Position numbers and translations under genes: made by a program. Positions 18,131 through 26,228 of a DNA stretch of 64,000 nt are shown one piece after another. Every line of letters starts with the position of its first letter. The stretch's first letter is position 1. The notes below the pieces were generated by a model. It did not search any database. It was not told where the DNA came from and worked only from the letters and a program-made list of their open reading frames with translations. Origin of the DNA: Belnapia sp. F-4-1. GTDB lineage: Bacteria > Pseudomonadota > Alphaproteobacteria > Acetobacterales > Acetobacteraceae. The stretch lies in NCBI RefSeq assembly GCF_000802185.1, contig NZ_KN676113.1, positions 1,942,819 to 2,006,818 of the forward strand, given 5' to 3'.

Positions 18131-18646
18131 TCAGGCCGCCTCTTCGGTCACCGCCACATAGGGCAGGCGCTTCACCCGGTCCATGTTGACGCCCTCGATC
18201 CGCAGCAGGCGGGTCGGGCCGTCGCGGCGGGGGGAATGCAGCTCGCCCGGCTCGTAGAGATAGGCATCGCCCGGCTGCAGCCGGTAGTCGCGTACCGGCT
18301 TCGCCTTGCCGGGCGTGGTCTCGGTCGGGCGGGCGAGGCACTCGTAGTCGGTCATGATCGTCTCGCCCTCGGCCTGGCCATAGATCGCCCAGGCGGGGCC
18401 ATGGTCATGCGGCGTGCTGTTCTTCGCCCCGACATAGGCATGGGCGAGGATGGCAAAGCCGAGCTCCGGGTCCTCGTAGATCACCTTCCGCTCCGGCGTG
18501 CCCTCGGGCAGGATCGAGGCAACGAATTCGCGGTCCTGCAAGGCCTTCTGCACCAGCTCGCAGACCGCGACCCGTCCCTCGGTGCCGGGATGGGACTTCA
18601 GGGCGTCGTGGCAATCGGCGGCGAATTGCTCGAGCGTCAGGGCCAT
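18131..18646 (-). CDS. Cupin-fold protein, cysteine dioxygenase-like
   Basis: A 171-residue single-domain cupin. The metal site is suggested by HDHGPAWAIYGQAEG and a later His in EPGELHSP. The HxH followed by Gly where Glu would stand resembles the three-His iron centre of thiol dioxygenases (cysteine or mercaptopropionate dioxygenase class), but substrate residues cannot be confirmed by eye. A good ribosome site (AAGGAGG) precedes the ATG. It is transcribed in the same direction as the molybdoenzyme-sox operon, 74 bases upstream of it. Confidence 0.72.
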   Translation of the reverse strand: MALTLEQFAADCHDALKSHPGTEGRVAVCELVQKALQDREFVASILPEGTPERKVIYEDPELGFAILAHAYVGAKNSTPHDHGPAWAIYGQAEGETIMTDYECLARPTETTPGKAKPVRDYRLQPGDAYLYEPGELHSPRRDGPTRLLRIEGVNMDRVKRLPYVAVTEEAA

Positions 18647-18837
18647 GGCCTGGCCTCCTTGCGTGTGATGGACCGACGGACGGTAATCCCCGCGCCGATG
18701 GTGTCAACCGTGCCGGTCCCGGCCGGGCGATTGCGACGATGCGATGAAACATCAGCCTGGAAGCCGCTCCGCCCGTGTACGGCATGGGCGGGTCGGCCAT
18801 AATCTCCGGCCCCGACCGCAGACCGCAGGGTACCCGC
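18647..18837. promoter_or_regulatory. Divergent intergenic region
   Basis: About 190 bases separate the minus-strand cupin gene from the plus-strand HD-domain gene. It must carry promoters for both directions, and possibly the promoter of the whole molybdoenzyme-sox operon. I see no strong palindrome or terminator in it. Confidence 0.4.
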
Positions 18838-19395
18838 ATGACCGACCCCCGCCTCGCCCGGATCGAGGACCTGCTCACGCTCAAGGCCGACGGTCAGTAC
18901 GGCCTCGCCGAGATCAACCAGCGCCAGCACGCGCTGCAATCGGCTTGGCTGGCGGAGCGGCAGGGCTGCCCGCCCGCGCTGATCGCCGCCGCGCTGATGC
19001 ACGACATCGGCCACCTGGTCCACGACCTCGGCGAGAATCCCGCCGAGGCGGGCGTCGACGACGAGCATGAGGCGGTGGGCCACGCCTTCCTCACCCGCTG
19101 GTTCGGGCCGGAGGTGACGGAGCCCGTCCGCCTCCACGTCGCCGCCAAGCGCTACCTCTGTGCGACGGAGAGCGACTATTTCGGCAAGCTCGCCCCGGAC
19201 TCCATTCGCAGCCTGGAGCTGCAGGGCGGCCCGATGTCGGCCGAGGAGGTGGCCGCCTTCCGCGCCATCCCGGAAGCCGAGGCGGCCGTCCAGCTCCGCC
19301 GCTTCGACGAGCAGGCCAAGGTCAAGGGGCTGGAGACGCCCCCCGTCACCCACTTCATGCCCTTCGTCGCCGCCTGCATCCGTCAGCCCGGATAG
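18838..19395 (+). CDS. HD-domain protein, PhnZ-like
   Basis: A 185-residue HD-domain protein. The N-terminus has GQYGLAEINQRQHALQSAWL, matching the Tyr/Glu/His block conserved in PhnZ-type mixed-valent diiron oxygenases, followed by the metal ligands MHDIGHLVHD and DDEHEAVGH. PhnZ cleaves 2-amino-1-hydroxyethylphosphonate. No phnY or other phosphonate gene is nearby, so the substrate is uncertain; a phosphohydrolase or other oxygenase of the family is possible. The start at 18838 gives the usual MTDPR-type N-terminus. The last 13 bases overlap the convergent metallophosphoesterase gene. Confidence 0.72.
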   Translation: MTDPRLARIEDLLTLKADGQYGLAEINQRQHALQSAWLAERQGCPPALIAAALMHDIGHLVHDLGENPAEAGVDDEHEAVGHAFLTRWFGPEVTEPVRLHVAAKRYLCATESDYFGKLAPDSIRSLELQGGPMSAEEVAAFRAIPEAEAAVQLRRFDEQAKVKGLETPPVTHFMPFVAACIRQPG

Positions 19396-20192
19396 GTTTC
19401 CGCCCGGATCGCCGAGAGCCAGGGCAGCTCCATCCCTTCGGGCAAGACGAGGTTGGTCTCCACCTCGTCCTCCAGCAGCCGGTGCAGCAGCGCCCCGGTG
19501 CACCGCTCGCCCGGCAAACCGTCCTGCGGCAGGTCGACGACGAAGGAGGCCGGCGGCGCCCAGGCATAGCGCACCGCCCCGCGCTGGAAGCCGTGGTGCA
19601 GGTGCAGATGCCCAGAGGCCACCAGCCGCAGCCCGGGATGCTCCAGCACCGGCGCCAGCGCCGCCCGCGCATGCGGCGGCACCGACCAGTAGTCGAAGGT
19701 CGGGTCCTCGGGCTCGGTGATAAAGACCGGCTTGTGCAGGAAGAGGGCGACCCGCCGCTCCGTCGCCGCCGCCTCGGCAATGAAGCCGGCCTGCGCCGCC
19801 TCCGCCTCGAGGCCGGTGCCCATGATCTCGGTATCGAGGCCGATGATCCGCCAGCCCGGCACGTCCCGCATCCACCAGTCCGGCCCCACCACGCGCCGGA
19901 ACCGGTCGAGCCGCGCCGCATCCACCGGCTGCGCCGGCATGGTGCGGGCATGGCTGCCGACATCATGGTTGCCCGGGATGGCGAGCAGCGGCACCCCGAA
20001 GCCTCGCAGCGTTTCCACCGCGAGCGCCAGGTCCTCGTCCCGGTCCGCCCCATCCAGCGACAGGTCGCCGCTGGCGATCAGCAGGTCGGGCCTCTCTGCC
20101 TCCGCCCAGTCCCGCAGCCGCGCCAGGTTCGTGCGGAACAGCCCGTTCCGCGGCGAGAGATGCGCGTCCGAGATCTGCAGGATGGTGAACAT
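19383..20192 (-). CDS. Metallophosphoesterase (cyclic or glycerophospho-diesterase-like)
   Basis: A 269-residue calcineurin-like phosphoesterase with the metal ligands in order: ISDAHL, SGDLSLDG, PGNHD, LHKPVF and SGHLHLHHG. It belongs to the class that includes CpdA/Icc and the glycerophosphodiesterase GpdQ. It is the last gene of a five-gene ABC operon resembling UgpBAEC; its ATG overlaps the binding-protein stop as TGATG. That position suggests it hydrolyses an imported phosphodiester. No signal peptide, so cytoplasmic. Confidence 0.83.
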   Translation of the reverse strand: MFTILQISDAHLSPRNGLFRTNLARLRDWAEAERPDLLIASGDLSLDGADRDEDLALAVETLRGFGVPLLAIPGNHDVGSHARTMPAQPVDAARLDRFRRVVGPDWWMRDVPGWRIIGLDTEIMGTGLEAEAAQAGFIAEAAATERRVALFLHKPVFITEPEDPTFDYWSVPPHARAALAPVLEHPGLRLVASGHLHLHHGFQRGAVRYAWAPPASFVVDLPQDGLPGERCTGALLHRLLEDEVETNLVLPEGMELPWLSAIRAETYPG

Positions 20193-21472
20193 CAGGTTCC
20201 CCGCCGTGGCAGCAGCCGGCGCACCTCGGCCGCCATCTCGGGCAGCACCTGCTCCGGCGTCGCCCGTTGTTCCACGATGCGCGCCGTGTTGTCGACGATC
20301 ACCTGCGTCACCCGCACGCTGTTGGCACCGGGGAAGGCATACCACGGGATCGAGATCGGCACCTGCTTCACCGCCGTCGTGTAGAGCGGGTTGTCGCGGT
20401 AGAACTCGCCGAGCCAGCGCGGGTCGTCGATGGCGATCTGGTTCATCGGGATGTAGCCTGTGTTCCGCGCCATCAGCGCCGTCCCCTCGGGGCTCGTGGA
20501 GAAGCGGAGAAATTTCCACGCCGCCTCGCGCTTCGCCGGGTCCTTCGCCGTCAGCATCCCCGCCGCGCCGCCGGTCGGCAGCCGCCCCTTCTCCGCATCG
20601 ATGACCGGCATCGGCCCGGTGCGCAGCTCGAAATTGCGACCGACCTGCTGGATCGCCCCGCGCAGCACCGCCGTTGTCCAGTACATCATGCCGAGCTTGC
20701 CGGCGGCGAAGGCCTGCTGCGCCGCATCGGTGGTGAGGTTGGGCATGCCGCCCTCCTTCACCATGCGATCGATCAGCCTGAGGCTCTCCAGCCCCTCGCG
20801 CCCGGCGAAGCCGATATCGCGCTCATCCTCCGTCAGCATCCGCCCGCCATGGCCGAAGAGCAGGGCGGAGAACATCCAGTCATCGCCCATCCAGCGATAG
20901 AACATCCCCTCCGTCCCGTCGCCGAGCGCCTCGATGCGGCGGGCGAGGGCGATATGTCCGTCCCAGTCCGTCGGCATCCGGTCCGGGTCGCCGCCGGCGC
21001 GCCGCACCAGATCCGCATTGTAGAAGCAGACGGGGTTGGAGGCGGCGAAGGCCAGCCCCGCCTGAAACCCACCGAAATGCCCGAGCGCCAGCAGGTTCGG
21101 CGCATAACCGAGCGAGGCCGGGTCGCCCTCGGCTTGCAACAGCGGCATCAGGTCCTGGGCGATGCCGCGCTCGGCGAAGAGCCGCAGCCGGTTGAAGCCC
21201 TGGTAGGTGAGATCCGGCATCCGCCCCGCCGCCTGCTGCCGCAGGATGAGCTGCATGCCCTCCTCGTAGTTCGGCGTGGTGACGAACTCGACCTGGATGT
21301 TCGGCTCGCGCTTGGCGAAGGCCGCCGCGATCGCGTCGTAGCTTTCCTTGTAGATGAAGGGCTGCGCGTAATGCACGGTGATGGAGACCGGCGCCTGGGC
21401 GCGGCCGAGGCGCGGCGCGGCGAGCGCTGCGGTGCCGAGCGCGAGCGCCGCGCGGCGGGTGAGGGTGGCCAT
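20192..21472 (-). CDS. ABC transporter substrate-binding protein, UgpB/sugar family
   Basis: A 426-residue periplasmic binding protein with a Tat-like signal (TRRAALALGTAALAAPRLG) and the fold of family 1 sugar binding proteins. Motifs such as YQGFNRLRLFAERGIAQDL and FYNADLVRRAGGDPDRMP resemble UgpB, which binds glycerol-3-phosphate. It is preceded on the same strand by two permeases and an ATPase, so the complete importer is present here. Confidence 0.86.
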   Translation of the reverse strand: MATLTRRAALALGTAALAAPRLGRAQAPVSITVHYAQPFIYKESYDAIAAAFAKREPNIQVEFVTTPNYEEGMQLILRQQAAGRMPDLTYQGFNRLRLFAERGIAQDLMPLLQAEGDPASLGYAPNLLALGHFGGFQAGLAFAASNPVCFYNADLVRRAGGDPDRMPTDWDGHIALARRIEALGDGTEGMFYRWMGDDWMFSALLFGHGGRMLTEDERDIGFAGREGLESLRLIDRMVKEGGMPNLTTDAAQQAFAAGKLGMMYWTTAVLRGAIQQVGRNFELRTGPMPVIDAEKGRLPTGGAAGMLTAKDPAKREAAWKFLRFSTSPEGTALMARNTGYIPMNQIAIDDPRWLGEFYRDNPLYTTAVKQVPISIPWYAFPGANSVRVTQVIVDNTARIVEQRATPEQVLPEMAAEVRRLLPRRGT

Positions 21473-21487
21473 GATTGTCTCTCCTCG

Positions 21488-22297
21488 TCAGCCTTTGAGT
21501 CCGGTGGTGGCGATGCCTTCCACGAAGCGGCGTTGCGCCAGCAGGAAGGCGAGCACGAGCGGCAGCGTCATCAGCACCGCCGCCGCCATCATCGCGCCGA
21601 AATCGTCTCCCGCCTCCTCGGAGCGGAAGTAGAGGACGCCGAGCGCCGGCGTCGCATGCTCGTGCCCCTGCACGACGATCAGCGGCCAGAACAGGTCGTT
21701 CCAGTGGCTGACGACGGAGAAGATGGCGAAGGCCGTCGCCGCCGGCCAGGCATTGGGCAGCACCACGCGCCAGACGATCGACCACTCCCCCATGCCATCC
21801 AACCGCGCCGCATGCAGCAGGTCATCCGGCAGCGCGCTGAAGAACTGGCGGAACAGGAAAATGGCGAAGGCCGAGATGGTGAAGGGCGCGATCAGCGCCG
21901 TATAGCTGTCGAGCAGCCCCATCCCGCTCGCCGCGACATAAAGCGGCAGCGCCGGCACATGCGGCGGCACCAGCAGCCCCAGCATCACCGCGCCGAAGGC
22001 GATTCCCCGTCCGGGGAAACGGAGCTTGGCCAGCGCATAGCCCGCCGGCACCGCGAAGAGCAGCTGGAAGAGGAGGATGCCGCCGCAGACGACGACGCCG
22101 TTCCAGAGGTAGTGCAGCACCGGCACCCGGGCCAGCACCTTGCCGTAATTCTCGGCGGCCGCGAACTGCTCCGGCCAGATCGAGAGCGAGGCGCGGAAGA
22201 TCTCGCTCACCGGCTTCACGCTCGCCGCCACCATCCAGAGATAGGGCATCAGCACCAGCACGCCGAGCAGCGCCAGCACCGCGATCCGCGCCCTCAT
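21488..22297 (-). CDS. Carbohydrate ABC transporter permease, UgpE type
   Basis: A 269-residue inner-membrane permease with six hydrophobic segments and the cytoplasmic EAA loop (AARLDGMGEWSIVWRVVLPN). The start at 22297 is chosen because its ATG overlaps the stop of the upstream permease gene as ATGA and begins a hydrophobic segment directly. Pairs with the UgpA-type permease. Confidence 0.87.
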   Translation of the reverse strand: MRARIAVLALLGVLVLMPYLWMVAASVKPVSEIFRASLSIWPEQFAAAENYGKVLARVPVLHYLWNGVVVCGGILLFQLLFAVPAGYALAKLRFPGRGIAFGAVMLGLLVPPHVPALPLYVAASGMGLLDSYTALIAPFTISAFAIFLFRQFFSALPDDLLHAARLDGMGEWSIVWRVVLPNAWPAATAFAIFSVVSHWNDLFWPLIVVQGHEHATPALGVLYFRSEEAGDDFGAMMAAAVLMTLPLVLAFLLAQRRFVEGIATTGLKG

Positions 22298-23175
22298 GCG
22301 TAATGCACCCGCTTGTCCAGCACCTGCGTCTGCACCCACATCAGCGCCAGCACCACGGCGAGGAAGACGAGGGTGATGGCGGCCGAGTAGCCGAGCCGCA
22401 GGTAGGTGAAGCCCTGCTGGTACATGGTGAACAGCAATACCTCGGAAGCCTTGTTCGGCCCGCCCTGCGTCAGCACCGCCACCGTGTCGAAGACGCGCAG
22501 CGAGCGGATCATGCTGATTGTCAGCACGAAGAGAGTCGTCGGCCCGAGCAGCGGCCATGTCACCAGCCGGAAGCGGTCAAACCCGCCCCGCGCCCCATCC
22601 ACCTCCGCCGCGGCATAGAGCTCGCGCGGAATGGCAGTGAGCCCCGCCATGAACAGCACCATGTTGAAGCCGATGCTCTCCCAGACGCCGATGGCGGCGA
22701 GGCTCAACAGCACGGTATCGGAGGACGACAGCCAGAAGGGTGTCCCGAGCCCCATCGCCCTGAGCGCCGCATTCACCGGCCCGATGGTCGGGTGCAGCAA
22801 GTACTGCCAGGCCGCCGCCATGGCCACGGTGAGCGAAACGACAGGCAGAAAGAACACCGCCCGGAAGAAAGCCCGTCCCTTCGCTCCTGCTTCCACCAGC
22901 AGCGCGAGCCCCAGCCCGCCGAGGATAGAGATTGGCGTCACCAGCCCGACATAGACCAGCGTATTCCGCACCGAGACACCGAAGCCCCGGTCCGCCAGCA
23001 TCTCGCGGAAATTATCGAGCCCGATCCAGCCCAGCGCCGTCGCCCCCAACTCGTAATCGGTGAAGGCCAGCAGCACCGTCGCCAGCGTCGGCAACAGGAG
23101 CAGCAGCAGATAGGCGATGCCTGCCGGTAGCGTCATCAGCGCCCCGGCCACCGCCTCCCCGGCGAGGCGCCTCAT
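22294..23175 (-). CDS. Sugar ABC transporter permease, UgpA type
   Basis: A 293-residue permease with about six transmembrane helices and the EAA loop EVDGARGGFDRFRLVTWPLL. It overlaps both neighbours by ATGA (ATPase before it, UgpE-type permease after it). Substrate inferred to be glycerol-3-phosphate, a glycerophosphodiester or a sugar, from family and from the metallophosphoesterase at the operon end. Confidence 0.87.
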   Translation of the reverse strand: MRRLAGEAVAGALMTLPAGIAYLLLLLLPTLATVLLAFTDYELGATALGWIGLDNFREMLADRGFGVSVRNTLVYVGLVTPISILGGLGLALLVEAGAKGRAFFRAVFFLPVVSLTVAMAAAWQYLLHPTIGPVNAALRAMGLGTPFWLSSSDTVLLSLAAIGVWESIGFNMVLFMAGLTAIPRELYAAAEVDGARGGFDRFRLVTWPLLGPTTLFVLTISMIRSLRVFDTVAVLTQGGPNKASEVLLFTMYQQGFTYLRLGYSAAITLVFLAVVLALMWVQTQVLDKRVHYA

Positions 23176-24308
23176 GCCGGCACCAGCGCGGCATCCGCCC
23201 GCGACGCCACCCGCCGGCCATCTGCCCCGAACAGCAGGGCTCGGCCCGGTGCGAAGCCAAGCTTGAGCGCCGCCCCCGGTTGCAAGCCCTCCCGCGCCTC
23301 CGGCGCCAGCCGCGCGATCAGCGGTGTCCCGTCCGGTGCGTGGCGCGCATGCAGCAGCAGCCCGTCGCCGAGGAATTCCAGATGCTCGGGTACCGCCGGC
23401 AGGCCCGCTGGCGCCGGCCGCAGCGCCTCCGGCCGCAGCGCCAGCGTCAGCGCCCCTCGCGCCTCGGTCCGGAGGCCGGCCGGCAGGCCGGCGACGGTGA
23501 CGCGCCCCGCCGCATCCGCCTCCGCCGCCAGCGTGTTGATGCGCGGCGAGCCGATGAAGCCCGCGACGCGCAGATCGGCCGGGTCGGCATAGATCGCCTC
23601 GGGCGAAGCCACCTGCAACAGCTCGCCCCCCATCATGACGGCGACCTTGTCGGCCATGGTGAGCGCCTCGGCCTGGTCGTGCGTGACGTAGAGCGTGGCC
23701 ACGCCCGCCGCGCGATGGATGTCGACGATCTCGCGCCGCGTCTGCACGCGCAGCGCCGCGTCGAGATTGGAGAGCGGCTCGTCCATCAGAAAGGCCGCGG
23801 GCCGGCGGACCACCGCCCGCGCCAGCGCCACCCGCTGCCGCTGCCCGCCGGAGAGCTGCCCCGGCCGCCGGTCCAGCAGGGCCTCCAGCCCGAGCGGCGC
23901 TGCCGCCCGCACCACCTCCTCGTCGATCGCCGCCCGCTTCGCCCGCGCCCCCGGCAGCAGCCGCCCGAGCAGCGGCATCCGCTCCGGCGCCGAGAGCCGC
24001 CGCATCGCCAGCGGCACGGCGATGTTCTCCCGCACCGTGAGATGCGGGTAGAGCGCATAGGACTGGAACACCATGGCGATGTCGCGCTCGGCCGGCCGGA
24101 GCCGCGTCACCGGCCTGTCACCGATCACGATCTCGCCAGCATCCGCCGTCTCGATCCCGGCGATGATGCGCATCAGCGTCGTCTTGCCGCAGCCCGATGG
24201 CCCGACCAGCGCCACGAACTCCCCAGGCTCCACCGTGAGCGACACGCCCCGCAGCACCGGCGTGGCGCCGAATTGCCTGACCACGCCGCTGATGGTGATG
24301 CCTGCCAC
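23172..24308 (-). CDS. ABC transporter ATP-binding protein, UgpC/MalK type
   Basis: A 378-residue ATPase. Walker A is GPSGCGKTT, the ABC signature is LSGGQRQRVALARA, and Walker B is AAFLMDEPLSNLDA, followed by a switch His in YVTHDQAEAL. The C-terminal 130 residues form the MalK-type TOBE regulatory domain. First gene of the five-gene operon; its ATG lies about 150 bases from the plus-strand small gene at 24455. Confidence 0.92.
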   Translation of the reverse strand: MAGITISGVVRQFGATPVLRGVSLTVEPGEFVALVGPSGCGKTTLMRIIAGIETADAGEIVIGDRPVTRLRPAERDIAMVFQSYALYPHLTVRENIAVPLAMRRLSAPERMPLLGRLLPGARAKRAAIDEEVVRAAAPLGLEALLDRRPGQLSGGQRQRVALARAVVRRPAAFLMDEPLSNLDAALRVQTRREIVDIHRAAGVATLYVTHDQAEALTMADKVAVMMGGELLQVASPEAIYADPADLRVAGFIGSPRINTLAAEADAAGRVTVAGLPAGLRTEARGALTLALRPEALRPAPAGLPAVPEHLEFLGDGLLLHARHAPDGTPLIARLAPEAREGLQPGAALKLGFAPGRALLFGADGRRVASRADAALVPA

Positions 24309-24454
24309 GCCTGCCCCTTCGCCTTGATTGCGGGGCCGGCTCTAGTCGCGCCTGGTGACAGTGGTGTTCCGTTTCGATGAAAAATATGTGTCAGCCCGCT
24401 TGACCGGCCCTGCCGAACGGATGAGCCTGGGCAAGGTCGGATCACGGATGCCGC

Positions 24455-24679
24455 ATGGACCGCCGCACCTCGCCCCGCTCCAGCCTCTACCGCGCCCATC
24501 GCCTGGTGGCCCGCGGCGCCGCGCCACAGGGCTGGATCGTCTCCATTCACCCGCCCGGCGGCCAGCCGCGCGCGGTGTTGCGCAACACGGTGCCCGCCGG
24601 CCTCGCCATCCTCATCGAGGAGGCGAAGCACCAGGTCGACCGCCGCCTCGACGGCCCGGAATGGCAGCGGGAGCCCTAA
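24455..24679 (+). CDS. Small hypothetical protein
   Basis: A 74-residue basic protein (MDRRTSPRSSLYRAHRLVAR at the start). The middle reads as a short beta-sheet region (GWIVSIHPPGG), followed by an amphipathic helix (LAILIEEAKHQVDRRL). I do not recognise the family. No strong ribosome site is visible before the ATG. It is flanked by the divergent ABC operon and by a REP-like repeat that begins 6 bases after its stop. Confidence 0.45.
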   Translation: MDRRTSPRSSLYRAHRLVARGAAPQGWIVSIHPPGGQPRAVLRNTVPAGLAILIEEAKHQVDRRLDGPEWQREP

Positions 24680-24684
24680 AGCAG

Positions 24685-24782
24685 ACTCCGATCAGATGGA
24701 ATCATCTGATCGGAGTAATTTGCTCGTAAAAACAACAAGCTAGAGCGGGGCCCGTGAGCCGGCGCGAACGGAAACGCTCTAG
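24685..24782. repeat. REP-like intergenic repeat with two hairpins
   Basis: The first hairpin is perfect: a 14-base stem ACTCCGATCAGATG (24685-24698), a four-base loop, and its complement at 24703-24716. The second is bounded by CTAGAGCG (24740-24747) and CGCTCTAG (24775-24782). This two-hairpin layout resembles repetitive extragenic elements of Rhodospirillales. The terminal CTAG served as the insertion target of the adjacent IS element; before the insertion the repeat would have ended at the stop codon of the PhoX-type gene. Confidence 0.7.
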
Positions 24783-26228
24783 CAGCCTGTCGGATTTGCA
24801 CTTGGTGTCAGGCCGAGGGTTGAGGCGCGATCAGGCTGCGAGCCGCAGGTTGTGGAGCCTGCGGCAGTTGTAGGCGAGGGCGACGAGGGTCCACTCGCTG
24901 GTGACCTTGGCGAGGCCGCGGAGGTGGAAGCGGGTGAAGCCGAGGGCTGACTTGATGGTGCCGAAGACGGGCTCGACGGTCTGCTTGCGACGGGCGTAGC
25001 GGGCTTTGGCATTAGGGGTTTCGAGCTTGGCCACCATGGCGAGGCGCCAGGGCTCGGTGATGCGGCGTGGCGTCCTGGGCTGGGGTGGCGGCCGGAAGTC
25101 GTAGGCGCGGTGCGGCTGGGTCCGGCCGATGGCGACCAGCGGCTCGATCCCGTGCGCCTCGAGGGCGGCAACTGCCTCGCCTGAGGCGAAGCCGGTGTCG
25201 GCGAGGACGGTCTGTGGCAGGCCGATGCCGCCCTCCATGCCGAGGATGGTTGCGGCAAAGCTCGGCGCATCGGCCGAGGTGGCGACGACGCCGGTGGCGA
25301 GGATCAGCTGCGAGCCCTCGGCGCAGACCACAGCCTGGGCGTTGTAGGCCTGGCGGTACTCATGGGCGTCGGAGCGGCGCATCAGCGCGCTGTCGGGGTC
25401 GGTGAGGTTGGACTGCCGCTCGGGCGGCGGATCGTCCTTGGGCGGCTTGGGCGGGCGGCCCCGCCGGCCCGTCTTGGCCTCGTAGGCGGCGCGCTTGGCG
25501 TCATACTCGGGTCGGGCGGCCTCGGCTTCGGCACGGGCCTCGGCCTCCAGCCGGGCGCAGGCGGCATCGAGCTTGGCCTTGAGCGCCTCGCGCCTGGCGA
25601 TCTCAGCGGGCAGCGCCTGCGGGTCGGGCTGGGCCTCAGCGTCGGCCGCCTCGGCGCGGTTGGTCAGGTCGGTGATGTCGGCAGCGAGCCTGACGCGCAG
25701 CGCCTTGGCGCGGTCATACCGCACCGAGCGGATCTTGGAGGCGTTGGCGTCGAGCTTGGTGCCGTCGATCGAAACCGTCCCGAGCCGCAGCAGGCCGCTC
25801 TCGCGCGCCAGCAGCAGCACCTGCAGGAAGGCCGCCTCGAAGGCAGCGCGGTTGGCCCGGCGGAAGGCGGCAATGGTGTCGTGGTCGGGGTGCAGGTTCG
25901 CCGCCACGTAGCGCACCCCAATGTCGCGGTGGGTCGCCCGCTCGATCCGCCGCGAGGAGAAGATGCCGTTCGCATAGCAGTAGATCAGCAGCGCCAGCAG
26001 CAGGCGCGGGTGATACTGCGCCTTGCCGCCCGGGATCGGCCGCACCGCAAAGGCGCCGAGCGGCACCCGGTCCACCGCCGCCACTACGAAGTGCGCCACG
26101 TCGTCCGCCGGCAACCAGTCCTTGGCATCCGGCGGCAGCAGAAAGGCCTGCTCGCGGCTGAACGGAATGAACCCTGTCATGCCCGCCAGATTCGCCCATT
26201 TCAGGCCAGATGGGAATCCGACAAGCTG
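24783..26228 (-). mobile_element. IS1182-family insertion sequence, apparently complete
   Basis: A 1446-base element holding one transposase gene. Imperfect terminal inverted repeats are visible: CAGCCTGTCGGATTTGCAC at the left (from 24783) and CAGCTTGTCGGATTCCCATC reading in from the right end (26228). The first 14 positions differ at one base. It is flanked by the four-base direct repeat CTAG (24779-24782 and 26229-26232), the palindromic target duplication used by this family. Ends, duplication and transposase all look intact. Confidence 0.9.
24831..26180 (-). CDS. IS1182 family transposase
   Basis: A 449-residue DDE transposase. The N-terminus MTGFIPFSREQAFLLPPDAK and the block YCYANGIFSSRRIERATHRD are typical of the family. 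Candidate catalytic residues are Asp in TVSIDGTKLDA, Asp in VLADTGF and Glu in KQTVEPVFG. A charged, helical spacer (about residues 175-265) separates the first Asp from the rest, as usual in this family. No frameshift or stop is seen, so it may be active. Confidence 0.95.
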   Translation of the reverse strand: MTGFIPFSREQAFLLPPDAKDWLPADDVAHFVVAAVDRVPLGAFAVRPIPGGKAQYHPRLLLALLIYCYANGIFSSRRIERATHRDIGVRYVAANLHPDHDTIAAFRRANRAAFEAAFLQVLLLARESGLLRLGTVSIDGTKLDANASKIRSVRYDRAKALRVRLAADITDLTNRAEAADAEAQPDPQALPAEIARREALKAKLDAACARLEAEARAEAEAARPEYDAKRAAYEAKTGRRGRPPKPPKDDPPPERQSNLTDPDSALMRRSDAHEYRQAYNAQAVVCAEGSQLILATGVVATSADAPSFAATILGMEGGIGLPQTVLADTGFASGEAVAALEAHGIEPLVAIGRTQPHRAYDFRPPPQPRTPRRITEPWRLAMVAKLETPNAKARYARRKQTVEPVFGTIKSALGFTRFHLRGLAKVTSEWTLVALAYNCRRLHNLRLAA

